Below are positions 22,875 to 34,198 of a stretch of DNA of 64,000 nt, piece after piece. The stretch spans positions 1,075,680-1,139,679 of the forward strand of contig VYZB01000272.1 of NCBI GenBank assembly GCA_013397455.1, written 5' to 3'. The notes below the pieces were generated by a model. The model was not told the DNA's origin, did not search any database, and worked only from the letters and a program-made list of their open reading frames with translations. Position 1 is the first letter of the stretch. Every line of letters begins with the position of its first letter. A program made the translations under genes and the position numbers. Source of the DNA: Crotophaga sulcirostris. Lineage: Eukaryota > Chordata > Aves > Cuculiformes > Crotophagidae.

Positions 22875-25800
22875 AATACATCAGTGCTGTGCAGAACTTC
22901 TGAGAAGTCCATCTAAATTCTGGGTTTAGACCAGCATGCCTGAGCAGAACAAAGCCCAGGGATACTATCCGAAGTAAATTTCTCTTGCTGTTCTTTAGTA
23001 GATACACAGAAAATAATATCAGACTGAAAAAAGACAGCTGAAAATCCATAATAGAGGCTCAGTGCTCATGAAAATTGGTCCAGCATTGCTCTAAATGAAA
23101 CGCTAAGGTTCTTCACCATATGGCATGCAGCTTAATGTGTGTGAACGGATCAGCCAAGCTTTGCTTAGGAGTAAACTGAACCATTATATATTTCTGTAGC
23201 ACATTTTAGCCAGTAAACTGAGATGATAATATTCACACCAACATGCTGAAATGCAGCTACTTCTGGGGTGGAATAACTCATTTATTTAACAGAGTACATC
23301 AACATGATCCAACATCTGAAGTACTAAAAATTGAAGTAACATACCAGTAGGAAGAGTAGGCAAACCCTGCATTATATGGAACATAGCTGTCTACATTGGC
23401 ATCTAGTCAAGACATCTCGACCAATATGCTTTGTCTTGCAAAAGAGAGCAGAATTTGTACAGACCAAGTGTCACCAGGACCTTGGCTTCGCAGAACAGCA
23501 GTAAGAGCATTCCCAGCAGCCCAGCACATCCAAGTACAGGAGCATCAAATCCCCCAGACCACAGTCACCCATCCCTGGGGAACCAGGCTCCCTACTCACA
23601 AGAGATTGCAAAGATCTCTGATGGATTTATGTTGCTTGCCTCAGTTGTAAGCATTTTTTACCTTATTTTCAGGTGACCTAGAGATACGTGAAGTGTCTTC
23701 AGTACTGCTGAGGTTGTTAAACTGCTCTAGAAAATACAGAAACCACAGCCCTCTCTCATTTTTCCCTTATTGGAAGGAGCAATATTGGGAAATTCCTGGG
23801 GAAAACCTGCTTCAAAAGTCAATCAGTGGAGTTCCAATTTCCCCCCAAAATATTTTATTTTTCAGTTTCCCCCCCAAAAATACCAATTATTCAGCAACTG
23901 CTATAATTTCTCTCTAAGAGAAGGCAAAGATTAGACTAATCAGAACAAAACAACTAAGTCTTCCTATTGCCAGCAGCAAGAAAGGAAGCTGGGAAGATAA
24001 GAGGGTGAGAAAGTGTCAAGCCTTGTGCTATGTCAATTAGAAAAGAAGCTTGCCCTGCATCGCATCCCCTCCCCACCACAGCCCAGTAGTCACCTGGGAA
24101 TAAGGGAAAAAAGGATGAAAGAGCCACATTCAGCTTTCTATCACCACTCTGAAAAATGCAAATTGGCAAACAGGTGAAAGGCGATTTGTGTTGCTTAGAC
24201 ACCAGCAAAGAGGGGACCAGCGTTATGCTGACGTGCATGGCAGAGGGGAAGGGAAAGCCTGGATGCTCAGAGGGTGGGAGGGGGCAGAAAAAACCCCAGA
24301 CTGCTGCTGGGTGGCAGACAAGCCTTAACCAGGACCCTAAACAAATGTGCTGTCTGCCGCAGGCTGCTGCCTGCACCCTCACATGATGCTCATAGCGCCG
24401 GCTTCTGAGTCTTTAAGAAGCATAAACCGCTAAGCTCCTGTTTGTGTAAGTGTCTTAGAGAGGATGGAGGGCAAGAACAAGCTGCCCAGGGCATCACGGA
24501 GCTGGTGGCCAGGCATCAGGAGAGAATGGGCAGAGATTTCTGTGCTGGCTCCAAAACCATCCCAGTAACATCTGCCGGGTGTCCTCACTGAAGTCGAAGC
24601 AGAGGGGCTGAGCCAGGTGACGCCCGCGAGGACCCGTGTTGCCAAGCCACCCGGCCAGGGTCCCCATCACAGGACCAGCCCATAGGGATGCACTGAGGTT
24701 CCCCACAGGATGGAATACGCCCAGGGGAAGGGTAAACCAAAAAAAGCCCTGCAAAACCCAGCCCAGCGCAGAGAGAGGAAAGCAGAGGGAAATGCCATTG
24801 CAAAGCAAAGCTGTACGAAGAGGGAGAGGTGGGGAGGAGGAGGAATAGCTCAGTAACAACCGCATCTCTTCACGGGGAAGTTTCTGAAGGAGAAAGAGGA
24901 ACCCTTGCTGAGAAGGGGGAACTTCCCCGCTTCCCCTCCTGGCAGACACAGCTCCTTCCGAGCCGTACACAGGTACAGTGCTGGCATCTGCAAACTGGCA
25001 GTATTTTTGTTGTCTTAAGCAGAGCTGTCACTGTTTAAACTGAAGCATCCACGCTTCAGAGGAATGTTTTACAGTGTGATGCAAGCAAAGGCACGGATGC
25101 TCCGGCTCAGCAGCAAATTCAGGCTCCCCCCGCACCGCAACTCATCATCCCCAGAAGGGGTAGATCTGACAGGTCCGAGCAGCATCCCCGCCGCCGACAG
25201 CCAGCATCCCCGCTCCGGTACTCCCCTCCTTCCAGTCCTCTCTCCGAGCTGTGACACCCCACACTCCAGCACCTGGAAAATCCTTTGCTTTCCCCCACAA
25301 AGGCACCAATTCACCCCACCAAAACCCAGCTCCCCATCCCCTGTCAAGCACCTCTCCCCCCCTTCCCAGCGCATGAACACCACCACCACCCCTTCCTTTC
25401 TTTTAATTTCTCCTTCTGCTCAGCAGTTTGGGAATGCAGAGTCCATAAAATGGCTACAGAGTGATCAATGGTTTCAAGGACAGGGAGTAAAGGAGGAGTC
25501 ACGAGATAGGACGGAGGCTTATTTCCCTGTCAAAGTACTGCAATAAGAGGAAAAGAGAAAGCCATAGCTACCTGAACTCACCATTCCTGCTCCATCCCTT
25601 AGCCACTGCATCTTGCTTCTGATGATGTCCTTATTATCAGGGAGGGGAAAAAAATCCCTACTGCCTGGCGAGAGCTGGCAGGGAAAAAAAAGAAGCCCCC
25701 CCACCCCCACCCTAGCCTGGAGCTTTCACTTAGACATCGCTCAGCCCGGCAATCCCGTGCCTGTCAAGAGTACGTTATTAGCAGCCTCCTCACTACCTGG

Positions 25801-26490
25801 GATCCTCGTTATTTATTTCAGTCACAGCCTGACTGATTTCAGGGGAGGGGGATAGTCTTTCTTTCCCTTGCCATGCTTTGAAACTCTGCAGGAGGGGAGG
25901 GAGGGAGGGAGGGAGGGAGGGAAAGAGAGAGGGAGGGGAGATCTATGAGAACTTGGGGAAGGTCCCCAAAGATGCTCAGCACTCCTGCCCTCTGGGTGGT
26001 GGCCACTCACCCCGGCACTACGGGACTCCCAAACCTGCAGAGCCAGCACATGACTCCGTGGTCAGCATGGGGCTTGTGATTTTGCTGACGTTCGAAGGAC
26101 AGTAAGTTCTCCCTCTGCTCTCTGCATGCAGGATAAGTCCCCTTTTCACTGAAACCAAACCTCTCAGCCCAGCAACGCCCAGCACCTGCCCAGGATTATC
26201 CCCCCTCAGCACCTGCGCTCTGCTCCCTGCTGAAGGTTTCCATCCCCTGCTCGCTCCCTTTGCTTTACTCTGACTTTCTGCTCAAACCAAGGCAATGACA
26301 GCCCCCCCGTGTACAGTCAGAAAACACAAGACACTCAATAAGCATTCACCGTCAACACGGCCACCCACCACGCTGGGATAGATGAGCTCAGCCTGTCTGG
26401 CGCTGGTTCGAAGAGGTAGCGATAGCGTATGGGATGTGTACAGCCAACTGGAAACAGGGCTGAATCCTCCCGCTTCCTCCACCCGGGACA
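22875..26490. other. Unique sequence, GC-richer from about 24.4 kb
   Basis: A long CR1-free stretch. Open frames such as 25064-25546 plus (Pro/Ser-rich) and 24494-24970 minus have compositional bias only. It includes C-rich patches near 23840-23880 and 25695-25715 and the GGGA repeat at 25890. No exon recognised. Confidence 0.35.
25890..25940. repeat. (GGGA)n tract
   Basis: Tandem GGGAGGGA units followed by GAAAGAGAGAGGGAGGGG. On the plus strand it offers many closely spaced GGG runs, so it has G-quadruplex potential. Confidence 0.9.
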
Positions 26491-26499
26491 CGTATGTTG

Positions 26500-26610
26500 A
26501 CATGGTTCTCCCCATTTTACGGAGGAGCTGTGGAGATCCAACAGAGCTGGCCAAGGCCACACAGAGAGGCTGCGGCGCTGACAGCGCAGACCTCTGTCCA
26601 TCCTCCTAGA
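26500..26610 (-). repeat. MIR-like CORE-SINE relic
   Basis: The plus strand resembles reverse-complemented MIR: CCCCATTTTACGGAGGAGCT, then GCCAAGGCCACACAGAGAGG, in the usual order and spacing. It is the clearest of three such relics. Confidence 0.65.
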
Positions 26611-27599
26611 GCCGACTGCCCGCAGGAAGGGGCTGCCCGTCACGAGGACTGGCACACACCTGAACACAGCCAAAATACTCCACCGGTATCCCTGCTGTCT
26701 CCTCTTTGGAAGCTGATCAACTCCACAGCTAGCTTCAGGGGGCAGGTAGGAAGCATGGAGACAACGTGGCTGACATCCTGCTCTGAGCACAGAATTCCAC
26801 AGCCAGGATATACAGGCACACTGCACATACTGCACCCATGCACAGGACAGAGCGCAAAACCTCTAGAGAACCTACAGTCTCCTCCACTACCTCTGCAGAG
26901 GATCTAGGGTTGTGTCTGAATAAGGCTTTTTTCCACGTACTCCTGCCTCAAGGGCAGAAGGACATTTGAACCTCCTGCTCCTCACCTCCAGAGGAGGCAA
27001 CATTTTTCCTGCAGCTGGAGGTTTGGAGTCAGGACACACCACGCAGCTCCTCGTGACGGCTGCTCTCTGCTAGCCCTGCACCATTCAGCAGGACGTGTGA
27101 GGGACTGGAGCATGGGTGCCTTCACTTGTTTATTTAAATAGGACAGGACAAAAGTACAGGCAGGAGTGAAGAGATGCTGTCCAGCATCTGTGCATCACGT
27201 GGGCCCCACGTAGCCTGCTCCAGTTATATCAAGCTATATCCCATCATTTTTTATACGAGCACTGACAGCCATCATTATTGCCAGAGATGGCTGACAAAGG
27301 AACGAGGCAAATGCTTGCAAATGTCCAAAGTCTGGAATCTGCCTAAGCTTCCTAAGAAGTAACAGAGACAGAAACACCAGGCATCCAAATGAGGACTCTG
27401 GTTTGTAAATCCCACCTCTGAAAACCATACTGGAATACATGTACAGCCAATCTGGGTATGCTCCCCACATTACTCTCCAGGGAGAGACCAGGACCATAAG
27501 GCATGATACAGTGATGACCACGTCTTTTCACAACACTTGTTTCAACAGAACTCATAGGTACATTATCTCTTTGGGATGTCTATCAGACCCAGGACAACT
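26611..27599. other. Unique sequence
   Basis: No gene recognised. Confidence 0.3.
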
Positions 27600-28136
27600 C
27601 CACCCTCACAAGACCTCACCTGGAGCCCTGCGTTCAGTTCTGGAGTCCTCAGCACAGGAAGGACATGGAGCTGTTGGAGCAGGTCCAGAGGGGACCACAA
27701 GACTGATTCAAGGGCTGAAGCAGCTCCCATACGAGGACAGATTGAGAGAGTTGGTGTTGTTCAGCCTGGAGAAGAGAAGGCTCTGGGGAGACCTTAGAGC
27801 AGCCTCCAGTACTAAAAGGGGCTCCAGGAAAGCTGGGGAGGGGCTCTTGATCTGGGAGTGCAAAGATGGGATAAGGGGTAATGGTTTTCTTCTGCAAGAG
27901 GAGAGATTGAGATGAGATCTTAGGAAGAAATGTTTTGCTGTGAGTGTGGTGAGGCCCTGGTCCAGGTTTCCCAGAGCAGTGTTGGCTGCCCCATCCCTGG
28001 AGGTGTTCCAGGCCAGGTTGGATGTGGCTTTGAGCCCCTTGATCCACTGGGAGGTGTCCCTGCCCATGGCAGGGGAGTTGTAACTGGATGGGCTTTAAGG
28101 TCCCTTCCAACCCAAAACATCCCATGACTCTATGAA
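27600..28136 (+). mobile_element. CR1 with ORF2 C-terminal remnant
   Basis: ORF2 end [14 protein letters not shown], then [19 protein letters not shown] across a frameshift; complete 3' UTR; tail CCCATGACTCTATGAA. The 3' UTR has the CTTTGAGCCCCTTGATCCAC variant shared with 31930. Confidence 0.95.
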
Positions 28137-28974
28137 CTTAACCAAGAGATTCAGAAGCTGGAGAGGTTGGGGGGAGCTGGGACGGAAGAACTGACTGCCA
28201 GACTGACATCCTGAACACGTGGGCACTGTTTCCTTCAAAAAAATGTGATAAAAATGAATGCAAGGATCAGGTTCCCTGTAATTGGAGGATAAGTGTTATT
28301 TTCTACAAGGAAATATTAAATGAGATCTGATTTTTGTCAAGTGCACACAAGCAAGACCCTCTTAATCACAAGGTGATCTTTAAAATATGCACTGCATGAT
28401 CCCAGTATCTCCACTAACCTCAGTCCATGTTACACCCATAGTAACCTCAGCAGTGCAATAGGACTGAGAAGTTGTCTGGCACATCCAACCCTGTTGCTTT
28501 AATTGGTGAAGTGGATCTGGAGAAGGAGGACAATTTTTGTTGAAGCTCGTTAAGCACAAGCAGAAATCATCCCAACTCCTCTCCTCCTGCTGTCAGCCAT
28601 TGATTAGGCCTGTCAATAAGGTTAATATTCCACCCTTTCACTTCCCATCCCTTATTTACTCTAAGCCTATTTGCGAAGTAAACCAAAGGTTGCCAGGTTA
28701 ATTACTGCTCCCTGCGAACGTGGTGAAAGGCAAGAAGGAGCAGGGATTAGCCAAATCCCTGAATCAGCATCAGTCTGCACACAAATCCAACCCTGCCCAG
28801 ATCAGTGGGGCAGCAATTCACTCCAGCACATGAAATGTCAGGAAGAACCCAGCTACATTTCCCCTTACCAAGAAGATGCCCCTCTGTTGCTTCCCTCTCC
28901 ATGGAAAGATTTTGTAGTCAGACCCAAAGCTACTGCCAGAGCAGAGGGGGCAATAGGAAGAGCCACGTGCGGGT
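28137..28974. other. Unique sequence
   Basis: Nothing recognised. Confidence 0.3.
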
Positions 28975-29041
28975 TCGATGTTGGACTCAATGATCCTTGT
29001 GGGTCCCTTCCAACTCAGGACATTGTGTAATTCCATGATTC
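28975..29041 (+). mobile_element. CR1, 67-bp 3' end
   Basis: Severely 5'-truncated: TTGGACTCAATGATCCTTGT, GGGTCCCTTCCAACTCAGG, then tail AATTCCATGATTC. Confidence 0.85.
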
Positions 29042-29286
29042 AACCCCAGAATGGAGGAAAGCACCTGCCTTTCAGGAAAGGGCACTGTGTGTTCGCTCCT
29101 CTGCCAGGTGTGTGAACGGGGATGTTGCAGCTGCAACAAACACATGGTGTGGAGCCCCACCAGCACACACCGGGCACGCAGGACTTCAGAGGAAACAGCA
29201 GAGCTGTGAGTCACACACAGCACTGTGGAGCAGTGCTAAAGGCACTGCACTGGTGGTAAAACCCACATTCCTAAGGAGAAATGGAG

Positions 29287-29743
29287 GAGACAGAGGGGAG
29301 GCCTCATCACCCTTCAGTTTCCCTACGAGGAGCGACTGAGGGAGCTGGGGTTGTTTAGCCTGAAAAAGAGGAAGCTCAGGGGAGACCTTATTGCTCTCTA
29401 CAGCTACCTAAAAGGAGGTTGTAGTCAGGCAGGGGTTGGTCTCTTCTCTCAGGTGACCAGTGACAGAACTAGAGGACATGGACTCAAGCTTCCTCAGGGA
29501 AAGTTTAGGCTTGATATTAGGAAAACTTCTTCCCTGAAAGGGTTATTGGCCATTGGAATGTGCTGCCCAGGGAGGTGGTGGAGTCGCCAACCCTGGAGGT
29601 GTTTAAGAGGAGATTGGATGAGGCACTCAGTGCCATGGTTTAGATGATGGGTTGGTGTTAGTGTTGGGTTATAGGTTGGACTTGATGATCTCAAAGGACC
29701 TTTCCAACCTTGTAATACTGTGATACTGTGATACTGTGATACC
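29287..29743 (+). mobile_element. CR1 of the ATACTGTG-tail subfamily, with ORF2 end
   Basis: Sense copy with ORF2 C-terminus ([20 protein letters not shown] and [12 protein letters not shown]) and 3' UTR ACTTGATGATCTCAAAGGAC. The tail is ATACTGTG repeated three times rather than ATTCTATG. It serves as the reference copy for 30392, 35683, 47507, 53622 and 59138. Confidence 0.95.
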
Positions 29744-30391
29744 TTCCCCACCACTCCACCGCCCATGGAAGGTGGGGATGTGTGACAGCCAGCACATGCA
29801 GCAGACTCTTCTGCAGAGGTTCCCATTAGCTGGAGTTCTGCCAGCGCTGCTGCAGAGGCCCCAGGGCAGACATGCACACCTTAGACAACACAAAGCAGTG
29901 CCAAGTGAACGGATTTTGCTTAGGTGAGCAGAGTTGTCCTTGGTTTTCCTGGGGGGGGGATGTCACTCCAGAATAAGTCCCCTGTAAGAGCTCACATACA
30001 GTAACACAACAGCCCATTCATTCTCAGCAGAGTTGTGGTCTGGTCACATTTTACCTGTCACATACTCTAAGTCTCTTTCCCTACAGAATAAGGACCAAAG
30101 CCAGCTGGCATGTTTCAGGCTCAGAGATCTCCTTCCAGACCCCTGCTGCTTGCACAACTCCTTTTACCACACTCTTGGTCTGGATCACCCAACTTGGTTG
30201 AAACCTGTACAGACTAATTACTTCTTGCAGCATGGAGCATCCTTCCAACTCCCAAAGGCTCAGGGAAACCACTCCCAGCCCATGCTGGACCATGATTCCA
30301 CACTCAGCCCTGAAGTTCTGCACAGCCAAACACCCGACCTGTATTTCTCCTGCAGCAGCAGAGTGCAGCCCCACACCACACATCCTATGCC
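29744..30391. other. Unique sequence
   Basis: Nothing recognised; a G run at 29950-29959. Confidence 0.3.
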
Positions 30392-30483
30392 TCCAGTATT
30401 ACAAGGTTGGAAAGGACCTCTGAGATCATCGAGTCCAACCTATAACCCAACACTAACACCAACCCATCATCTAAACCATGGCA
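30392..30483 (-). mobile_element. CR1 (ATACTGTG-tail subfamily), 92-bp 3' end
   Basis: Antisense: CCAGTATTACAAGGTTGGAA, CATCGAGTCCAACCTATAAC, then ends at CTAAACCATGGCA. Confidence 0.9.
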
Positions 30484-30567
30484 GTCTGAGTGGACCATCC
30501 CACACCTCTGCATGCACAGTGGCTCCCGGCTGCAGACAAGGTAATGGCAAACCACAGGTACATCAGC

Positions 30568-31158
30568 ATCCCGATTTGGATCAGCCATGGGATGGCCAGC
30601 AGGAGCAGGGAAAGGATCGTACCCCTGTAATCAGCACTAGTGAAGCTGCACCTTGATCTTGGGTTCAGTTTTGGGCCCCTCACTCCAAGAAGGACATTGA
30701 GGGGCTGAAGCACGTCCAGAGAAGGGAACGGAGCTGGGGAAGGGTCTGGAGAACAGGGGTTGTGGGAGCAGCTGAGGAACCTGGGGCTGTTTAGCCTGGA
30801 GAGGAGGAGGCTGAGGGGAGACCTCATTGCTCTCTGCAGCTCCGGGGAAGGAGGTTGTGGTGAGGTGGGTGCTGGTCTCTTCCTGCAAATGACTAATGGC
30901 AGGACAAGAGGAAATGGCCACAGGTTGTGCCAGGGGAGGTTTAGATGGGATATCAGGGAAAATTTCTTTACTGAAAGAGTCATGAAACCCTGGAAGAGGC
31001 TGCCCAGGGCAGTGGTGGTGTCTCCATCCCTGGAGGGGTTCAAAATCCCTGTAGCCATGGTATTTTGAGACATGGTTTAGTAGGCACGGTGGGGTTGGGC
31101 TGATGGTTGGACTGGCTGAGCTTAGAAATCTTTTCCAGCCGTAGTGATTCTATGTTCT
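30568..31158 (+). mobile_element. CR1 with ORF2 C-terminal end
   Basis: Sense, about 0.59 kb. It encodes [19 protein letters not shown] and [20 protein letters not shown], then the GTAGGCACGGTGGGGTTGGG 3' UTR and one tail octamer GATTCTATG. Confidence 0.95.
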
Positions 31159-31378
31159 TCTCTCTGACAGTCCTGTCCAGTTCAGGGTACCTGCCAACTG
31201 CCAAGTGACTGATATTCTTAACGTGAGATAGCCTCACAAGTGAGTACAGATGTGAAGGCACAGGCAAGGCCTCCCTTGAAACTGCTCTGCAGTAGCAGTT
31301 ATGACTGATATAAGGACTATAATGACTATATTAATGCCACTTTTCCATATGTAACTTTTTTCTCCAAATTACTTGCAG
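31159..31378. other. Unique sequence before exon candidate
   Basis: AT-rich; ends in a good pyrimidine-rich acceptor TTTTTTCTCCAAATTACTTGCAG. Nothing else recognised. Confidence 0.3.
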
Positions 31379-31453
31379 CTGAAGAGTGATTCAAAAGCAA
31401 AGTCATCTGAGGAGGACACTTACTATCACATCGCATGGCTGAAAAAGCAAAAG
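31379..31453 (+). other. Coding-exon candidate, 75 nt
   Basis: Bounded by acceptor CCAAATTACTTGCAG and donor AAG|GTAATC. Exactly 25 codons, open in one frame and closed in the other two. The translation is charged and protein-like (SSEEDTYYHIAWLKKQK). A symmetric phase-0 exon of this size is normal in vertebrate genes. No family recognised. A chance 25-codon frame is not rare, so support is moderate only. Confidence 0.3.
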
Positions 31454-31929
31454 GTAATCTCCATCCTTGTACTTCACCCAAAGCATTTGGAGATGTGCAA
31501 GTGACACACAAGAATTTAATGACATTTCCACTGCAATTCCCTGTCTGATCCAATATCTGCAGACACCCACCCTGCTCTCCCATCATTATATACTGTGATG
31601 CTGCAGTATCATAGGGCAGCTTTAGGGTGCAGATCCCTGGTTTGAGACTGATCCAAAACACAGCACTGAGATCCAGAACGTAAGGGTTAATTTTCTTACA
31701 ACCTGTGGGAGCAGTAAAGGAAGCACAGCAGCATTACAGGATTTTATCTGCCTCTAATCTCTTTTCTTCACTATATTACATTACGACATCACCACTGAAA
31801 TCTCCTTTAGATCTTCAAGGCCTCCTTTTTCTAATCTCACAGTAAGAATGTTGCTCTCTGGATGGGGAATCTTTCCAAGATGCTTCTCTCCCTCCCTTGC
31901 TGCTGCCTTCACAAGGGAATTCACAGTGG
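31454..31929. other. Unique sequence
   Basis: Nothing recognised. Confidence 0.3.
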
Positions 31930-32343
31930 GATCCATCCCTCCCCAATGAGGACAGGCTAGGAGAGCTGGAGTTGTTCAGCCTGGAGAAGAGAAAGCTCTG
32001 GGGAGATCTTAGAGCAGCCTCCAGTACTGAAAGGGGCTTCAGGAAAGCTGGGGAGGGACCCTGGATCAGGGAGTGCAGGGATAGGATGAGGAGGAATGAT
32101 TTTCAGATGAAAGAGGGGAGATTGAGATGAGATCTTACGAAGAAATGCTTTCCTGTGAGGGTGGTGAGGCCCTGGCCCAGGTTGCCCAGGCAAGTAGTGG
32201 CTGCCCCATCCCTGGAGGTGTTCCAGGCCAGGTTGGATGTGGCTTTGAGCCCCTTGATCCACTGGGAGGTGTCCCTGCCCATTGCAGGGTGTGGAACTGG
32301 ATGGGCTTTAAGTCCCTTCCAACCTAAACCATTTTATGATTTC
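31930..32343 (+). mobile_element. CR1 with ORF2 C-terminal remnant
   Basis: Sense; GELELFSLEKRKLWGDLRA, then 3' UTR with CTTTGAGCCCCTTGATCCAC; tail reduced to TTTTATGATTT. Confidence 0.94.
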
Positions 32344-33030
32344 CCTTCCTTTGCTCTTCAGCAACTCTTTCCTTCCTTCAACTACAATGTTCACTGGAGG
32401 GGTTGGAGAACACAGCCCAGCGAGTGCCTCCCGATCACAATTCCAGCCCTGAATTGCCTCATTCACGTGGGAGCCTGACAATGCTCTTTGGAGAACCCTG
32501 TCACACATGGCTTATTTCATTGCTGTGGATGGGAGATGTTCCTCATCACACATTAGAGAGCACAAATACATTCTCGCTGCCATTGTCTCTCTTGAACTGC
32601 AAAGAAAAGGCATCAAATCCTACAGGTTAATTAAAGAGAAGGGAGGGGAATTTGTCTAACCTCTACCAGGAATTAGCCAGCCTGCCTTTATAAACCAATC
32701 AACCATGCTGCGTAGCTATGAGTTACATACCTTCCTCCAGGAAAAAAAACAAACCCTATGGAATACTTTCATAACGAGCCAGTGCCTCCCAGATTAGCGC
32801 AGCAATAACGCAGTGCTTCGGGCTCTTTTATTATTATTTATGCCACATTACAAGATAGTTTGTTTGTTCTTTAATAGGAGATGACATCTTCAGAAGCTCC
32901 AGATACCAGTATGCTCCTGAACTAACTCTGACACTAAGATACTTGCAGTCATAAATTATAGGACTTGAACAAGTGCATAAAAATCATCTGCTCTGATGTA
33001 AGCAATCAGGATTTTGTTGTTTAGCACAGA
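32344..33030. other. Unique sequence with conserved-looking AT-rich patch
   Basis: No gene. At 32790-32860 a patch reads AGATTAGCGCAGCAATAACG then CTTTTATTATTATTTATGCC. It is homeodomain-site-like and of the style seen in conserved non-coding elements; this is an impression only. Confidence 0.25.
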
Positions 33031-33033
33031 AAG

Positions 33034-33110
33034 GGAACAAGGTTATTATCTCCCCCTTGCAGGTGTGAACCAGGGTAACAAGGTCTCCCCCTGACTTGCC
33101 CAAGGTTACT
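33034..33110 (-). repeat. MIR-like CORE-SINE relic (partial)
   Basis: The plus strand has TTATTATCTCCCCCTTGCAG and then GACTTGCCCAAGGTTACT, matching the order of reverse-complemented MIR with a diverged middle. Confidence 0.45.
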
Positions 33111-33170
33111 GTCACGGTTTAGCCCCAACCCAGCCCAATCTGGCAGCTAAAACCGAGCAGCTGGGATCCC
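33111..33170 (+). repeat. Possible avian retroviral LTR edge
   Basis: TGTCACGGTTTAGCCCCAAC resembles the first bases of a common avian endogenous-retrovirus LTR, directly abutting a MIR relic. Only about 60 bp look similar; no polyadenylation signal, primer site or internal gene was seen. Confidence 0.2.
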
Positions 33171-33530
33171 AGTTTCTGATTCTGATTCTACTTAAACACA
33201 AACCAGCACATTTACACATCAAAACAGTGGCAGGGGCAGGCAGGGGAGCCCAAACTTGTTTCTCCAAAGAACTTCTCCAGTCCAGATCAGTCATGTGTCT
33301 GTACACTCTATATACTGGCACAAGCCGGACTTATTTCTAATTTAATCATGCACATTTGGCATTATTCATTATTGGGTATATTTATATTTAGCAGACATGG
33401 TGCACGCAGACACCAGGCAAGAGCAAGCAGAGGTGCCTATCACACACAGCTTGATCCTATGGGAATGGAGGTAAATGATGGAATGGGCCACAGCCACACT
33501 GTCCACAGACTCTTGCCCAAAGGACTTCTA
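33171..33530. other. Unique sequence
   Basis: AT-rich; nothing recognised. Confidence 0.3.
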
Positions 33531-33722
33531 GAATTATAGAATGGTTTGGGTTGGAAGGAATCAGGAAGCCCATCCAGATCCAACCCCCCTGCAGTGAGCA
33601 GGGACACCTTCTACCAGATCAGGTTGCTCAAAGCCTCATCCAACCTGGCCTTGAACACCTCCAGGGATGGGGCATCCCCTACCTCTCTGGGCAACCTGGG
33701 CCAGTGTCTCACTACCCTTTTT
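33531..33722 (-). mobile_element. CR1, 3' UTR fragment
   Basis: Antisense; ATTATAGAATGGTTTGGGTT, AGGGACACCTTCTACCAGAT and CTGGGCAACCTGGGCCAGTG blocks. Forms a head-to-head pair with 33968. Confidence 0.93.
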
Positions 33723-33967
33723 GCTTGATTTTAGTAAGAAAACGACAGCTTCAGTATTTGAGATAATGAAAACAAACTATAACTTTTATGAAACCCTTGT
33801 TGAAAACCACAGTTTGGAAACTTGTTTTTAAAAAGCAATTTTTTAATAAAGTAAAATATTCCGTTCCCAGCACAGCCTCTCTGAGACACATGGACATTCT
33901 TCCCACCCCTCTCCACACTGTACTGTGGGATGGCCAGGGTGAGCCACAGCCTCGCCCCCTGGAAGTC
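33723..33967. other. Spacer between head-to-head CR1 copies
   Basis: About 245 bp of unique AT-rich sequence. Confidence 0.4.
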
Positions 33968-34198
33968 ATGGGAATATTTAGATTGGATATTAGGAAATAA
34001 TCCTTTACTGGAAGAGTGGTGAAGCACTGGCAGAGGCTGCCCAGGGCAGTGGTGGAGTCCCCACCCCTGGAGGGGTTCAAAAACCACGTGGCCATGGCAC
34101 TTGGGGACATGGTTTAGTAGGCATGTTGGAATTGTGTTAATGGTTGGATTGGAGGAACTTAGAGGTGTTTTCCAACCTCAATGATTCTATGATTCTAA
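33968..34198 (+). mobile_element. CR1, 3' UTR fragment
   Basis: Sense; ATTTAGATTGGATATTAGG, GCCCAGGGCAGTGGTGGAG and GGACATGGTTTAGTAGGCAT; tail ATGATTCTATGATTCTAAG. Confidence 0.94.

Noticed and set aside
25064..25546. 160-codon Pro/Ser-rich plus frame
   Set aside because: Composition follows from C-rich DNA; no start context, domain or splice signals.
30033..30656. 207-codon plus frame
   Set aside because: Runs through unique sequence into an antisense CR1 3' end; no domain or splice support.
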